Shown piece after piece: positions 11,390-24,225 of a stretch of 64,000 nucleotides of DNA. Under the pieces are notes generated by a model, which did not search any database, was not told the origin of the DNA, and saw only the letters and a program-made list of their open reading frames with translations. The stretch's first letter is position 1. Every line of letters begins with the position of its first letter. Source of the DNA: Clarireedia homoeocarpa (taxonomy: Eukaryota; Ascomycota; Leotiomycetes; Helotiales; Rutstroemiaceae); contig LNKV01000001.1 of assembly GCA_001465935.1 (NCBI GenBank), positions 434,001 through 498,000 of the forward strand. The letters run 5' to 3'. The position numbers and the translations under genes were made by a program.

Positions 11390-12899
11390 TCATGCCGGAA
11401 TCATATTGATCTCATCCTCGTCCTCGTCCTCGTCATTTACTTCCACCTCCGCTCTTGTTTTGGCATCCTCTGGTTCCCTCAAAAATTCGTGATTTAGCGC
11501 TTCCTCTGCACTAATACGTTTATTTGGATCAAGTTCCAAGCAACGTTCTAAGAATCGGACAGCTAGCTTCTCTTCACTTGTTAAGGGCTGTTCAGCTCCA
11601 TCTGGCCCTCCATCGTTTCTACAAGTCGACCATAGTATGATCTTCTCAAGCGAAAATCCTGCCTGACCAATGGTGGGTATGTTTGTCTCGAAAACAGTTC
11701 CATGAAGGTATGCGCAGGCCCTCATTCGCTTTACCCCAAAGATCGTCGCGATCTCAATCATGGCTTCGACATCATCGGCCGAATTAAAGAATGGGAACCG
11801 TCTCGACAAAATAGTGAGAAGTATAACTCCCGCGGACCATATGTCGATTTTGGTACGTTGCTCAGTGCATTTAAAAAGCACCTCAGGAGCTCGAAATCCT
11901 CGAGTTCCAGCACGGTTTGCCCGTCGTGACGGCCGGCTATCATTCTTGGGATACCCAGCCGAGGGAAGATTCTGAATAGCCGTGCTTTGCGACAGCTTGT
12001 ACTTCCGCTTCTGATCGCTAGCGGTACATAGACAAGATCTGACCTCGTCTTCTTCCCGCTCTGCAAGTCCAAAGTCCACAAGAACTCCTCTTTGCTTGTC
12101 CGGTTCATACAAGAAATTTGTAGGTTTTATATCTCTATGCAGGATTCCTTGGGCATGAACGGCTTTTAAAGCGGTGAACAGCGAGCGAAAGTATATTTGC
12201 ATATCCGACACCTTCATCTTCCTGAAATATTCTCGGAAGTCTGTATGTCGAAAGTAGGGTAACACGGCAACGACTTGGTCTGTATGTCGAAAGGCTGTGA
12301 TCAATGGGCAAACAGAGTCGCACCCTCGAAGGTCATTGAGGAGATCGAGTTCGTTCAGTATCCGCATGGGACTACTTGTGACATAAATCTTCTTGATCGC
12401 AACATATTTCCGCCTTCTGGAAACCTCTTCTCCTGAATCCTGCGTCCGTAACCTGCGTTTATTCAAAGACGCTGACGTCCAGGGCGGCCGCTCTACTTCG
12501 TCAAGATCCCAATCGTTATTGTAATGTTCGTAAAGTAGGTCTTCTGCTTTATAGACAGTAGAGAATGTGCCTGTGTCGCGTGAGTGAATGCATCGCCAAG
12601 TTCATAGTTTTGTATTTACCCTCTCCGATACGATTTATCAGACGAAATCGCTCTGTTATGCCTTTGAAAGTCTCTTGGAACTTGGCAATGTCTTCCGCGA
12701 CAGCTGGATCAACGGTATCCTCGCTTTCGTCAGAGTCGTCAGAGTAACCCTCTTCCTGGGAAACATCATCGTCTTCCGCTCTCGACTCCTCGGTGACGTT
12801 GTCATCTTCTTCTTCCATCAATTCCTCTCGTTTTCTTTCGTCATTATGAATCTGGAAGGATGGTTTCGCATTCGTTTGTCGTGATCGCATACTTGCCAT
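11390..12899 (-). CDS. CDC7: Cdc7-type (DDK) protein kinase
   Basis: Catalytic subunit of Dbf4-dependent kinase, which phosphorylates the MCM helicase to fire replication origins. Two exons, 12899-12620 and 12570-11390, across a 49-nt phase-1 intron inside the glycine loop, 486 aa. The N-terminal 75 residues are very acidic. The junction gives IGEGTFSTVYKAED. Then VAIKKIYVTSSP with the ATP lysine near 153, HRDIKPTNFLY with the catalytic Asp near 240, DFGLAE near 259, a kinase insert, GTRGFRAPEVL and DIWSAGVILLTILSRRFPFF. The sequence IKKIYVTSSPMRI and the position of the insert are Cdc7-like rather than casein-kinase-like. The C-terminus is an acidic run. Divergent from the condensin gene. 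Confidence 0.94.
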
Positions 12900-13235
12900 T
12901 CTGTAATACCCTGAGGTTCTAGGTACAGTCAGGTATAAATAACCTTCTTAAGAACGCATAACTAGACACGATGCGAAGGCTCAATTGGTGGTTCTGGCCC
13001 AATAGGACCTACTTATCAAGCCTTGTCTTGTTTGTATCTCTTTTTGCGGGGTTGTTCGACGCGGTCAAATCGCGTTTTGGGGACAAATCATGCTAAGGCT
13101 AAAATAAGCCGAAAGTCAATATCAATAAACATGGCCCTAGCAACAAAACATTCACACAAAACAATTCAGTCAACGACAACTTTCACAGTTTATGCATTGG
13201 ATAGTGTCGCTGGATAGGGCACCACTAACGACATT
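12900..13235. promoter_or_regulatory. Divergent promoter region, CDC7/CND1
   Basis: A 336-bp spacer lies between divergent start codons of two cell-cycle genes (S-phase kinase and condensin), so both promoters must sit here. I did not identify a clear MluI-box (ACGCGT) element. Confidence 0.45.
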
Positions 13236-16200
13236 ATGGATCCTATAGATTTCGACATTAACGATGCTCTCAAACATTACATGAGCGATCCTGCAACGGT
13301 TGCGACTCCAGAAGCAGACTCCAACCTAGTCGATTGTGAAAATGACCCCGAGTCGCTGACGAACTCTTTGATCAATAGCGTGTTGAATCCTATCATAGAC
13401 TCAGTCGCAGAGAATCCGGATGCGATAACAAGAAGTTCTTCGTTCGATTCCCTGCAGTTTCTGCTCAAGTGTGTACCAGTTTGTCCACAATCCACCCAAA
13501 ACTACCCCGCCGAGCCAGACTCTGAATTATTCTTCCTCTCTAGGTCCTCCTCTGTCCTTCCTACATATGCCTTGAGTAAAATTTTTGATCTTATCATCTC
13601 TGGGCTCTCCGCTGAAGCCGACATCATTCATAACGATCTCGAAACCGACGAACAAGAACTAATCACCCAGCACAAACAACTCCTGGAGATATTCGGTTTC
13701 TTATTGCAATGGACCATCGCGGCTGTAGAAACCAAAGCAGCGGAAAAGCCAACCTCTGCGCCGGCGGTACGCGGAAGAGGAAAGACCACAAAAGCAAAAG
13801 CTAGCGCAAAAGATGGGAATTGGGATTCATCTCCGCAGCTAAAGACTGCTCTGGATATAATGTGCAAGGTGCTGAAGTTGAAGCTCTCGAAGATATTCTT
13901 AACCACATCTGAGAGAGACACCTTTATAAGTCTGTTTACCAGACCAGTATATATGGTGTTAGAGAGCGAACAACGGGTCAAGAATACGGAGATTCGTATG
14001 CATGCCTTCAAGCTGTTGTGCATAGCTGTGAAGCACCATGGGCATGGTTATGGTAGGCTTCAAATGCCTGAGTGGACGAGGAACTCTACTGACGCACTTC
14101 ATAGCTGCCCAAATATCGATTGTTCAGAATCTGACTTACTTCGAACATCTTGCGGAACCTATGGCCGAGTTTTTACAAATTCTGTCAGAGCAATACGATT
14201 ATCCACAGTTATCAGATGAAATTATTCGGGAACTGAGCAATAAGGAGTTCAACAGCAATGACACGAAAGGCCCCAAGTCGGTCTCTTCATTTATCGTGAA
14301 GCTGTCGGAACTTGCGCCCAGGCTTGTTATTAAACAGATGACGATGTTAGCGAAACAGCTGGACAGTGAATCATATGCAGTTCGATGTGCGCTCATCGAA
14401 ATCTGTGGAAATCTTATCGCGGACTTAAGCAGGCAAGAAGAGCGCGGAGATAACTACAAATCCCAGTTGAATGCATTCTTCGACGTTTTAGAAGAGCGCT
14501 TCTTGGATCTCAACCCTTATTGCAGATGCCGGACTATTCAGGTCTACATCAAACTTTGCGAATTGGACCAAAAGTTTCCAAAACGAAGACAGAGAGCTGC
14601 CGAACTAGCTGCTCGAAGTTTAGAAGATAAGAGCAGCAATGTTCGTCGCAATGCCATCAAACTACTCGGAACTTTGATCAAGACCCATCCATTTAGTGTC
14701 ATGCATGGATCACAACTGAACTATAAGGAGTGGAAGTCTAGACTGGAAGCTGTGGATGCGGAATTGAACTCACTAAAGCCCCCAGCAGAAGCAGCTGGGC
14801 TCGAGGGCAATGCTCCAGCGGAAGCAGATACAGTACTTTTAGACGACGCCACACAACTTGAATCGGACTCTCCTCAAAAATCACAAAAGCCCATGAGTGA
14901 CGAGGAGAAGATTGCTGCCATCAAGAAAGCACAGGAGGAAGCAGCAACGTCGGAAGCTATCAACAAACTTACGCTAACGCGAAGGTATTATGTTGAGGCT
15001 CTCAAATTCATCGAGGTCCTTCACGGGGCTACAACCATTATCTGTCAATTATTGGGTTCAAAGAACAAAAGCGAAGTTATTGAGGCCATGGACTATTTCG
15101 AAATCGGTGACGCATATAACATCGAACAGAACAAGCTCGGCATTCGGAGAATGTTACGCCTGATCTGGACTAAGGGAAACAGTGATGAAGGGAAAGGAGT
15201 CCAAAACCACCTCATTGATTGCTACAAACGGTTATTTTTCGAGGCACCCGATTCATACAATGACAATGACGCAGCAAACTACATTGCTCGCAACATGATT
15301 AGTTTGACATTCGGAGCGACGCCTGCAGAGTTAACATCTTTGGAGCAATTACTCGCCACTATGATTAAAGCAAACCATGTCTCAGACCTCGTTATCTCCA
15401 AACTATGGCAAGTATATGGTGTTCAAAAGAGAGAAATCTCTAAGAGTCAACGACGGGGCGCAATTATAGTGTTGGGTATGCTCGCAACTGCCAAGCCAGA
15501 AATTGTGGTTGGAGAAATGGAAACCATGCTTCGCATTGGATTGGGTAGTCTTGGTCGTTCTGACCTTCAGCTTGCCAAATTTACCTGCATAGCACTCAGG
15601 CGTATTAACCCAACAGGACGGCAAGCCATTGCCCAAACTTCAAAGCTAAGCAATGATCATGCGGTTCTTGGGAAGCTAGCTGCAATTATCGAGGTCGAGT
15701 CTGACAACAAGGAATGGTATGGAGTTGCTGAACAGGCAATTAGCGTTATTTATTCACTGTCAAAACACCCTGATACTCTCTGTTCGGAGATCTTGCGAAG
15801 GAAGACCAGGCATGTATTTCAACAACGCGTTCGACCGACACCCCAACCGCAAGACTTGCCAATGGAAATGGAGATTGATTCGGAAGAGCCGGCCGAGACC
15901 TCTAAGGTAGAATCTCCCGAAGAAGTTCAGGAACCTCCGCCATCCGAGAACAAACAAAAAGGCGCCGTTGCATTGTCTCAACTTCTGTTTATCGTCGGGC
16001 ACGTTGCAATCAAGCAAATTGTACACCTTGAGCTTTGCGAGCTAGATTTCAAACGACGGAAGGCTGAGGCCGAGAAGAACAAGTCTGGCACCGAGACAGC
16101 AGCGGACAAGGCTGCTAAAGAAGCTGCTGACGATCTGGATATGATTGGAGGTACAACGGAGGATGATTTCACGGAAGCAATGGCTCATATTCGAGAGCGC

Positions 16201-17020
16201 GAGCTCTTGTATGGTCAAAATTCCCTCCTTTCAAATTTCGGACCACTCGTGGCCGAGATCTGCTCGAACAACACCACTTACAAGGACCGCAACCTCCAAG
16301 CCGCGGCGACTCTTTGCCTCGCCAAACTTATGTGCGTTAGTTCTGAATACTGCGAGACGAACCTTCCACTTCTTATTACAATTCTCGAGCGCTCTAAAGA
16401 TCCAATTATCCGGTCTAACGTGGTCATTGCACTTGGTGATATGGCAGTCTGCTTCAATCACCTCATTGATGAGAACACCGACTTCCTCTACCGACGACTG
16501 AATGATAAAGATGCAAGTGTCAAGAGGACTTGTCTCATGACCCTCACCTTCCTTATTCTTGCCGGTCAAGTCAAGGTAAAGGGACAATTAGGAGAGATGG
16601 CCAAATGTTTGGAAGATGACGACAAGCGCATCGCTGATCTGAGCCGAATGTTCTTCACTGAATTGAGCACCAAGGATAATGCCGTGTACAATCACTTTGT
16701 CGATATGTTCAGTTTATTGAGTGCAGAGAAGGGGCTCGAGGAGGATGCTCTTCGCAGAATCATCAAATTCTTGGCTGGATTCATTGAAAAGGTATGTCGT
16801 CATATTTCAAAGTCATATCAGATAATGCAGATGCTAACACAAGAATCAGGATAAACATGCTCGTCAACTCGCCGATAAACTTGCTGCAAGATTAGCAAGG
16901 TGCGAGAACGAGAGGCAATGGAATGATGTTGCTTATGCATTGAGTCTGTTGCAGCATAAAAATGAGGAAATCACGAAATTGGTTCAGGGCGGATTTAGGG
17001 TTGTGCAAGCTAGTGCTTGA
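13236..17020 (+). CDS. YCS4: Condensin complex subunit 1 (CAP-D2)
   Basis: HEAT-repeat subunit of condensin, which compacts mitotic chromosomes with Smc2/Smc4. Three exons: 13236-14052, 14105-16791 and 16850-17020 (introns 52 and 58 nt), 1,224 aa. Residues 1-170 hold the N-terminal Cnd1 region (FDINDALKHYM onward). HEAT repeats follow, including YPQLSDEIIRELSNKEF, SYAVRCALIEICGNL, NPYCRCRTIQVYIKL and DKSSNVRRNAIKLLGTLI. The conserved C-terminal Cnd1 domain has YKDRNLQAAATLCLAKLMCVSSEYCE, DPIIRSNVVIALGDMAVCFNHLIDEN and KDASVKRTCLMTLTFLILAGQVKVKGQ. The last exon encodes a helical tail ending VQGGFRVVQASA. Length fits the family. Confidence 0.95.
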
Positions 17021-19779
17021 AGCAATGATGTTATACTGGATGGCTATTTATCGTTGGATGGGTGGGAAGGGAACAGAAGGGTTGGAATGGATGATTCATG
17101 CTAATGATATCACTTTTGGAGTCTGGTTAAGGTCGTCTAGACTGGCGTTCAGGTGGGCGATAATGACATGATGTTGGTTCATCTCATGCTTTTAAGCTTT
17201 TTTCTTCAGCTTGGCGTGTTGTGTCGGTGGCGTAGGCTTTTTCCCCCTCGCCCCCCTTGCTGTCCCTCCCCCGCATATGCAGAAGGGAAGAGAAGCCTGC
17301 ATAAAGTGACATTCTATAAATAGTGCATATGACAAGCACAGCATAAAATTTCCTCCTCGCTCTGCCCATGCTATTGCAACAGAAAAGCTTTCTAGAAATA
17401 TTACCTCGCTGTAATGTAAGATGCGCAAGTACAGCACTATGTACTAGACTTCCACGACAAACCCCCTATATCCACTTCACTCACTACCTACCTATGACTT
17501 TTCAATAAAAGAGGGCATGAGTTCGCAGTACCAGTCCGCGGATCTGCTCATCTGTGGAGCCCGAAACTGCCGGACCAGAATTTTTTTTCAATAGAGATTA
17601 ACTTAGGTTACAGTAAGTTAGTACTTGGAGTCTAATCCTAACCCCTGTGGTGTTCTCGAATTGTCAGAAGAAGGGGGACGGCGTGGACGGACCAAGACCC
17701 TTGGCTATATCTATATTTTTTTTAATAAAAAAAAAGAAAATTTTTGGGAATCGGGCTGGGAAAAAGATGTCTAAGCGATCATTGAGGGGGCACGGGAAGA
17801 GTTTGGGAAAAGACTGAATATGGAGATTTAGGTTGGATGGGAAGAAAGAGGTTTTATTTGTAAGTTCAAGGACGATTAGATGGGAAATGCTAAATGTAGG
17901 CTGTCGGGCTTGGTGAATATGTTTGTACGTCAAAATTGGAAGAGCACGGAAATGTCAGCCCTACTGTAAAGTTCCTCGTAGAACTACCGTAAATAGTCCA
18001 GCTACTTCGTTGTGGCTTTTAAAACGGACAGCTTACGTACTATACTGGGTAAGATAAGTAGCTGTTGAGGCTGCAGATTGCTGAGCCCCGGAGAGCGAGC
18101 ATTATGCGTATGTATTCTGTAGGGAAGGGAAGGGTGGAATTCTGTTTGTTCGTTCGTTTGGTCATGTACTGTATGCTTACGGTCCGAGTACGATAGCTAG
18201 CTAGAGTGGCTGGTAGGTGGGCAAAATAATAACTTCAGGGACTTATTGGAAGAGGAACAGCAGCTTACCCAGCGTTCCGGGCTGGGCTCATCGTTAAAGG
18301 GGGGTGATAGTGTGAGATTGTGGCTATTTTCATATATTAATATTGAATCGAGGTCTCGGCTGCGGGCGCAGATCGAAGCTTGGTCGTTGATTCTATCGAG
18401 CGTGCGAGAGGGACTGGACAAGATTGAGATTGGGACGGGGACTGGGAGCCCTTTGAGGGGCTCGCTAGGGGAAGGAGAGGAGGGAGAGGAGGGAGAGGAG
18501 GGAGAGGAGAACTGGAACATGTGGGATGAGCTGGGCAGTTTTGGACTGTGGCTGGGATGTGATAACCCTGGGTGGGTTTGAGATGATTGATGTGATGGAT
18601 TGGATGCCTTTGACATGACTTTCAGCAGTGCGAAAGGAAGCTTGATGCTGCCGCACATGTATGTCCAATAGCTCCTCCCTACGGAGTATACTTCGTACAT
18701 ACCATACCGTTCGGATCCATCCGCAGTATGCAACATGCGGATGCTAGAAAATCAATTTATCAGCAATATATATTTCATTTCAGGGGCTGTACCAAACGTT
18801 GCGAGGGGCCGCGTGTGCGCAGAAGATAGTCTGATGCTGTATGCTTAAAATGCAGCATAATCGGGAATTGGAAATTGGAAATTGGAAGTTCTTGGTACGC
18901 TCCACATGGTCAGCAGTCGGTAGGATTTCCGCCCACCAATATTTGTTGTTCTGTTATTTGTTGATTTCGCAGTTTTCTACTGGTATGGAGTGTCTAGAGT
19001 GAGATGGAGTAGAGCGCTCAGCCCTTTTCTTTGTCGCCTGCAGAGCTGGACTACCGGGTCCCTTCTCCCTTTCGCTAGCTAAGGTTACGGGCACGGGGAG
19101 TACGCTGTCAGGCTACAAGTCAAGAATTCTTGATGTCTTGGAGGGGGAGATTGATGTTCAGGTGAATCATTTGGTCAAGCAAAGCTAGTCTAAGGGGAAT
19201 TGGAATCGGAATAGGACTGTATTACCTACTACTACTACTACTTTACTTACTGTCATCATCATCAACATCAACAACAACAACAACAACAATAACCTCCTAT
19301 AACCTCCTTCACTTCCCTTCCTCTTCCTCTTCCTCTGTCTTCTCTGCTCCTGTACGTTGTTGTTGTAATAACTTTACTCACTGCTTGCCTTGACACTCTT
19401 TTTCGCAGTCAAGCCTTCTGGTTTTATATTGCAAGAATAGTACATACACACCACACCACCCACCGCAACAACCTACAAGGGACTGCAGCGCGACGAACGG
19501 GAACGCTTCAAATCTTGCGCCCATTTCCCGACCCCTCTGGACCAATAATATACTTCGGCCGTTGCGACGGAGAAACTGGGTGAACAACGCAAACGCAAAC
19601 GCAAACGCAACTACCCCAAAATATATTGCTGAATCCCAGAGGTTGGGGTGAAGGAAAGGGAAAGCGCATTTGTGCCACAAGTCGACAGGAAACCTGCCCT
19701 GCGACCTAGCTGTCTCTCTGGGATAAAGTACACTCACTACCGATATTAAACATTCGAAACCTTCGTCCTTCGTTATATC
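17021..19779. other. Long spacer and 5' region of the Chs4 gene
   Basis: About 2.8 kb without a convincing gene. It contains the 3' UTR of the condensin gene and the promoter and probably a long leader of the Chs4 homologue. There is a T/A tract near 17581-17740 and a GGAGA repeat near 18471-18507. ORFs at 18197-18736 (minus) and 18246-18581 (plus) overlap each other over that repeat and are low-complexity; I do not call them. Confidence 0.45.
19226..19291. repeat. ACT / ATC / CAA trinucleotide runs
   Basis: Consecutive short runs of CTA, ATC and CAA triplets lie about 0.5 kb upstream of the Chs4 start codon. On the transcribed strand they give an unstructured CAA-rich segment, often seen in fungal 5' leaders. 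Confidence 0.7.
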
Positions 19780-22700
19780 ATGGCGTATTACCAGGACACC
19801 TACGACGATTATGCTGGGGAAAAGCACGATGAATATCAACCAGCGCGCGCCGGTTGGAGCAGGAACCAGGACGGTGGTCAAGCTGGTGAGTTGAAAGAGC
19901 TTTTATTAGAACTTGTTACCGTAGTAGACGGAACCCATTGTTTGATTCCTCCACTGCATCTGCGGGTGACGGGAAGGTTTCGCAAGTTACGAAACTGCAA
20001 CCTTCATCCAGAAGCTTTGTACCCCTACACGGCCCTGTCAAAAAAGATAGTTTTGGGGCGCATGCCGCGAAGATCCTTTCGCTGGGCAGCCATGACAATC
20101 ACTACGTATTCGATCCTACCCTACATGTTCTGGTTCCTGGTGTCATTGAGTGCTTGATTCTTCTCATATCTATTTCCACCATCTCAAATGCCAAATTCTG
20201 CCATGCTCTGATAGCACAAAATCTACGAATTCTGTTGAAATCTTAATTTGAAACCTGGCTGATATATATCCTACTTCAGATCCATACCAGCAACCTCCAC
20301 GCGGTAGCAGTTTGAATAAGAACAATATGAACGGATATCAGCAGAACTCCTCTTTAGGGGCGACTTTCTATCCTGGTGGAGGCGATGACTTTTATATGCC
20401 CACGAATGTGGTTTCTCCAATGCCGCACAGGTACGATATTTCCTATGATTTTCCATGAGATGGCACAGCGAGTATCTGAGATCTCACCCACAACCCCCAA
20501 GAGACTGTGAATGAACGCAGACTAAGATAATGCGCAGGGTTATGCCAGAAGTACCATCGAACATGCAAGATAGCTTAGCAAACCTTGAACTTAATTCTGA
20601 CGGCCATCGAGTGAGCTCGTACTCAACCGCTTCGTCGATGCAATCCCCATATGATAATTATCACGGGCAACACACCCGCGAATCGTCGAGATCGAGCGTC
20701 AGCCGATACAGCGGACCAGGCTTCACTGCCAGTTACGACCACACAAATGCTTCGATATACCAGAATTTGAAGGCACCACAAGGCACGCCGCGGTTTCAGC
20801 CAGATTCTCCGCGATTCTCGCCTTTCCCAAAGCCGCGCGATGCAGGCCCAAATGTGCCGCTGTCGGACGACGATAAGGAGGAGGTTTTGGAGAGAGCCCG
20901 ACCTTTGGTGTTAAAGTCAACAGACCCAGAGATGCAGTTGGCGTGGGCTCAAGACGCGTTGACGTGGGTTGAAGTTGCTAGTCAAAGCTACGAGCGAAGA
21001 CAAGAACAAAAGGAGAACCCAGGAAACCGCGTCCCTACACCAAAAATCGAACATCAGCTACGAGTTGACGCCATTAGCATCGTTAATTTCCTCGCAGAGC
21101 AACAACACCCGAAAGCAGAATTTATGAAGGCAATGTGGCTGGAGTTTGGTAAATTCGGATATCGACAAGATTTGAAGGAGTCATTCCAATGCTACCAGCG
21201 AGCGGCGAAGAAGGGCTATGCTCGTGCTGAATACCGTATTGGTATGCAGTATGAAAACACACAGAACCCAGCAAAGGCGGTTGAACATTATACAAGAGGT
21301 GTTCAGATGAGAGATTCTGCTGCAAACTACCGATTGGGAATGGCTACGCTACTTGGTCAATGTGGTATTCAACAAGATTACCAGAGAGGTATTGATTTGA
21401 TCCAGTTTGCTGCAGACACCGCGGATGAAAATGCTCCACAAGGTGCTTATGTTTATGGAATGCTTCTCGCTCGTGAGTTACCCAACATCACTATGCCGGA
21501 GGAGTATTTGCCATACGACCTTAACGACGCGAAGCTATTCATCGAGAAGGCAGCCTATCTTGGATTCGCAAAGGCACAACTGAAGATGGCACAAGCATAT
21601 GAACTTTGTCTTCTAGGGTGCGAATTCGACCCGGCTCTTTCATTACACTACAACGCGCTAGCTGCTCGCCAAGGAGAAGCCGAAGCCGACATGGCTATCA
21701 GTAAATGGTTCCTGTGTGGTTATGAAGGCGTGTTCGATAAGAATGAGAAGTTGGCGTACACCTATGCGCAAAGAGCAGCCGAGACAGAAATGGCTACAGC
21801 TGAGTTTGCCATGGGTTATTTCTACGAAATTGGAATGTATGTTTCAAAGGATCTTCAGAAGGCGCAGGAATGGTACAACAAGGCCGCTAGACACGGTAAC
21901 CAGGATGCTTTAGGAAGAATCGACAGTATCAAACGAAACAATGTTTTGTCGAAGTCTGAGCACGAAGCAGTTGCTCTTAACAGAATTAGATCAACTCACG
22001 GATCACGCAGAGGGGGTAAGCCGCCGAGGTTCCAGAATTCTACTGCTCCGCCCATGCCGGCGATGGCTGAAGATCCAAGCGGTGGACAACCAGCTCAAAA
22101 TCGTCAAGCTCCACGAAAGAAGGGCGCACCTGCTGGCATTCGACCAATCTCTATTGCTCCATATCCCGAGGATGATATCAGTCCTGGCAACCGCGGCAAT
22201 AACAAGGTCAGCCCCAACTACCCTCCGAGATCACCAAGATACCCTCAAGATCAACTTCGACCATCTACAGCTTCCTCGAACCCAGCTTCCGATCGACCAT
22301 CCTCTGCCTTTGGCATTCGAACCCAACAGGCGCCACAAATGGGCATTCACCATCAAAACACAGAACCGATCCGTGCCTCTGCTAGCATGAGCAACATGTC
22401 CTCACAAAGTATCGGCAACCCAAGAGATCGCATCCCCTCGGATGGCGGCCGCCAACCTCAAATCCCCGGCAAGAATCGCGATCCCTCACCAAGCGGCGCA
22501 CCATACATCCCACCGCTCAACTTCGGCTCCCCAAGCACCGCAAACCGACCTAACACATCCAGTTCTTCCCGCCCAGGAACCGCGCAAAGCTACGCATCTC
22601 GACCCGTTCAAACACCCAACTCAGCGCCCCCTCCAAGAGGCAGCTCCATGACACCAGCCACCCCTGGTTCAGCTCCGGCTTCGGCGACGGCGGGTCGTGG

Positions 22701-22949
22701 TCCTAATCGCACACCGATGAATACGATGACGTCGCAGACACCGGACTCCAGACAGTCGTCTGTTTCATCGGCTCCAACAACACCGGCGCCGGGGAAGCCG
22801 AAGAAGCAGGGTCCGGCTACGTTTGAGGAAATGGGTATTCCGAAGACGAAGGATGAGAATGAATGTGTAAGTTTTATTTCCCCTGAACGACTCCCATCTT
22901 CCCTACTACTCGTTGCTGACTTTTTTTTGATTTATAGCTTGTCATGTAA
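19780..22949 (+). CDS. CHS4: Chitin synthase activator, Sel1-repeat protein with CaaX tail
   Basis: Homologue of yeast Chs4/Skt5, which activates and localises chitin synthase III at the bud neck or septum. Four exons: 19780-19885, 20280-20430, 20538-22866 and 22938-22949, introns of 394, 107 and 71 nt, 865 aa. A disordered N-terminus rich in Tyr/Gln/Ser precedes a block of Sel1/TPR-like repeats at about residues 275-550 (SFQCYQRAAKKGYARAEYRIG, AANYRLGMATLLGQCG, KAQEWYNKAARHGNQDALGR). A Pro/Ser-rich tail with KKQGPATFEEMGIPKTKDEN follows. The last exon encodes only Leu-Val-Met-stop, creating C-terminal CLVM, a CaaX prenylation motif like the one in yeast Chs4. The 394-nt first intron is long for this window. 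Confidence 0.95.
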
Positions 22950-23528
22950 ATTTTATTTTCCTATTCATATCTGGAGTGGAAATATATTATTTTTGTTCGG
23001 GGTGGATGGACGGCTTTCTCTTCCCTCGCTTTTTACTCTATTATTTTCTTCGTTTGAAGTTTTACTTTTCTTTGTTGCAAATAAAAAGATTTCATTTTTA
23101 TTTAAACTGGTAGTTTAGTAAGCAAGCAAGCAAGCGGCATGGGCAGCGGGATGGGAGAGGAGCATGACATTTGCTGTTGGTTTTTCCTCTCTCGAAAATG
23201 TTGTAGGTTGTTGGATTGGATTGGATGGTTGTGGAACGGCGTGAGATGGGGTTGGGAATGTCTTCGGGGAGGATAGGAGAGCGAGGACGAAAGGAAGGGA
23301 AGAAAATAGAAATCTTGATACTCACATTGATGCGTTTGACTGCTTGTTTGCTTGATTTGTTTACGTGATGTGTTGGCGTGAATGTGCTTTGCAGTGTTAC
23401 TTGACTATGTTCTTCTCGATTGGCTGGATGGATTGGCTGGGTGGATGAATGAATAGATGGAAGTGTCTATGCGGTGTTATGTTTTGTTACAGCAAGTGAA
23501 AGAAAGAAAAACTGAAGCGAGGATGGTT

Positions 23529-23611
23529 GATGTAGTTGTAGTTGTGGTGGTGGATGTGGTGGTGGTGGTGAAGGTGAAGGCGACGGTGAAGGTGAAGGTG
23601 AAGGTGAAATG
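23529..23611. repeat. GGTGAA hexanucleotide repeat with GTGGTG flank
   Basis: A GTGGTG-rich run grades into about six copies of GGTGAA, two of them diverged to GGCGAC or similar. It is not part of a supported gene. Confidence 0.75.
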
Positions 23612-23751
23612 TTGGACTGGCTAAGTGAGTGAGTGAGCGAGTGAGCAAGTGTTGCCTCACCTAGGAACTTTACTGCATACCACATCACAAGCAGTTGGTT
23701 GATGTGTATCTGAGAATTCCTTCTTAAATGCAAAGAAGGGAGATTCCAATC

Positions 23752-23849
23752 TCTCTCACTCACTCACTAACTCACTCACTCACTAACTCACTCACTCACT
23801 AACTCACTCACTCACTAACTCACTCACTCACTAACTCACTCACTCATTA
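23752..23849. repeat. 16-bp minisatellite, CTCACTCACTCACTAA units
   Basis: About five near-perfect copies of a 16-bp unit, built from ACTC steps with one TAA break per unit, lie about 0.4 kb upstream of HOP2. Every unit has the same TAA phase, so it is a minisatellite and not just a tetranucleotide run. Confidence 0.85.
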
Positions 23850-24225
23850 CTGAATACGATTCCATTCCGTGGATTTCCTTCCCCTGGCTGATAGGTAGAT
23901 AGAAATCTACTTTACTTTACTTTACTCTGCGTCATGTCATACTCGGAATAGGATTCTTCAACTTTACTATTATTCTTTGGAGATTCCCATGGAATGGATG
24001 GATTGAAAAAAATTTCAAGCTCAACGAACCACGGCGTCAATCTACTTGTGGATTTTTTTTATTCTTCTTCTTCCGTTGATCACCGTCTGTCTGTCTGGGG
24101 GTTCTTTACTTTATCATCCAATTGCTTCTTATCCTACTTCTACACGGATCGTATTCTTTTTCACAAATCAAACACTTCCTCTCATCTCCATCTCCATCTC
24201 CATCTCCATCCATTCTCATCCCGCC

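Larger units (their letters stand above)
22950..24225. other. Spacer between CHS4 and HOP2
   Basis: About 1.3 kb. The T-rich 3' UTR of CHS4 is at the left, and repeats (GGTGAA at 23529-23611 and ACTC at 23752-23849) lie in front of HOP2. No coding evidence. Confidence 0.45.

Noticed and set aside
18197..18736. Ser/Pro-rich 179-codon minus-strand ORF
   Set aside because: Low-complexity reading of a GGAGA repeat, overlapping an equally weak plus-strand ORF.
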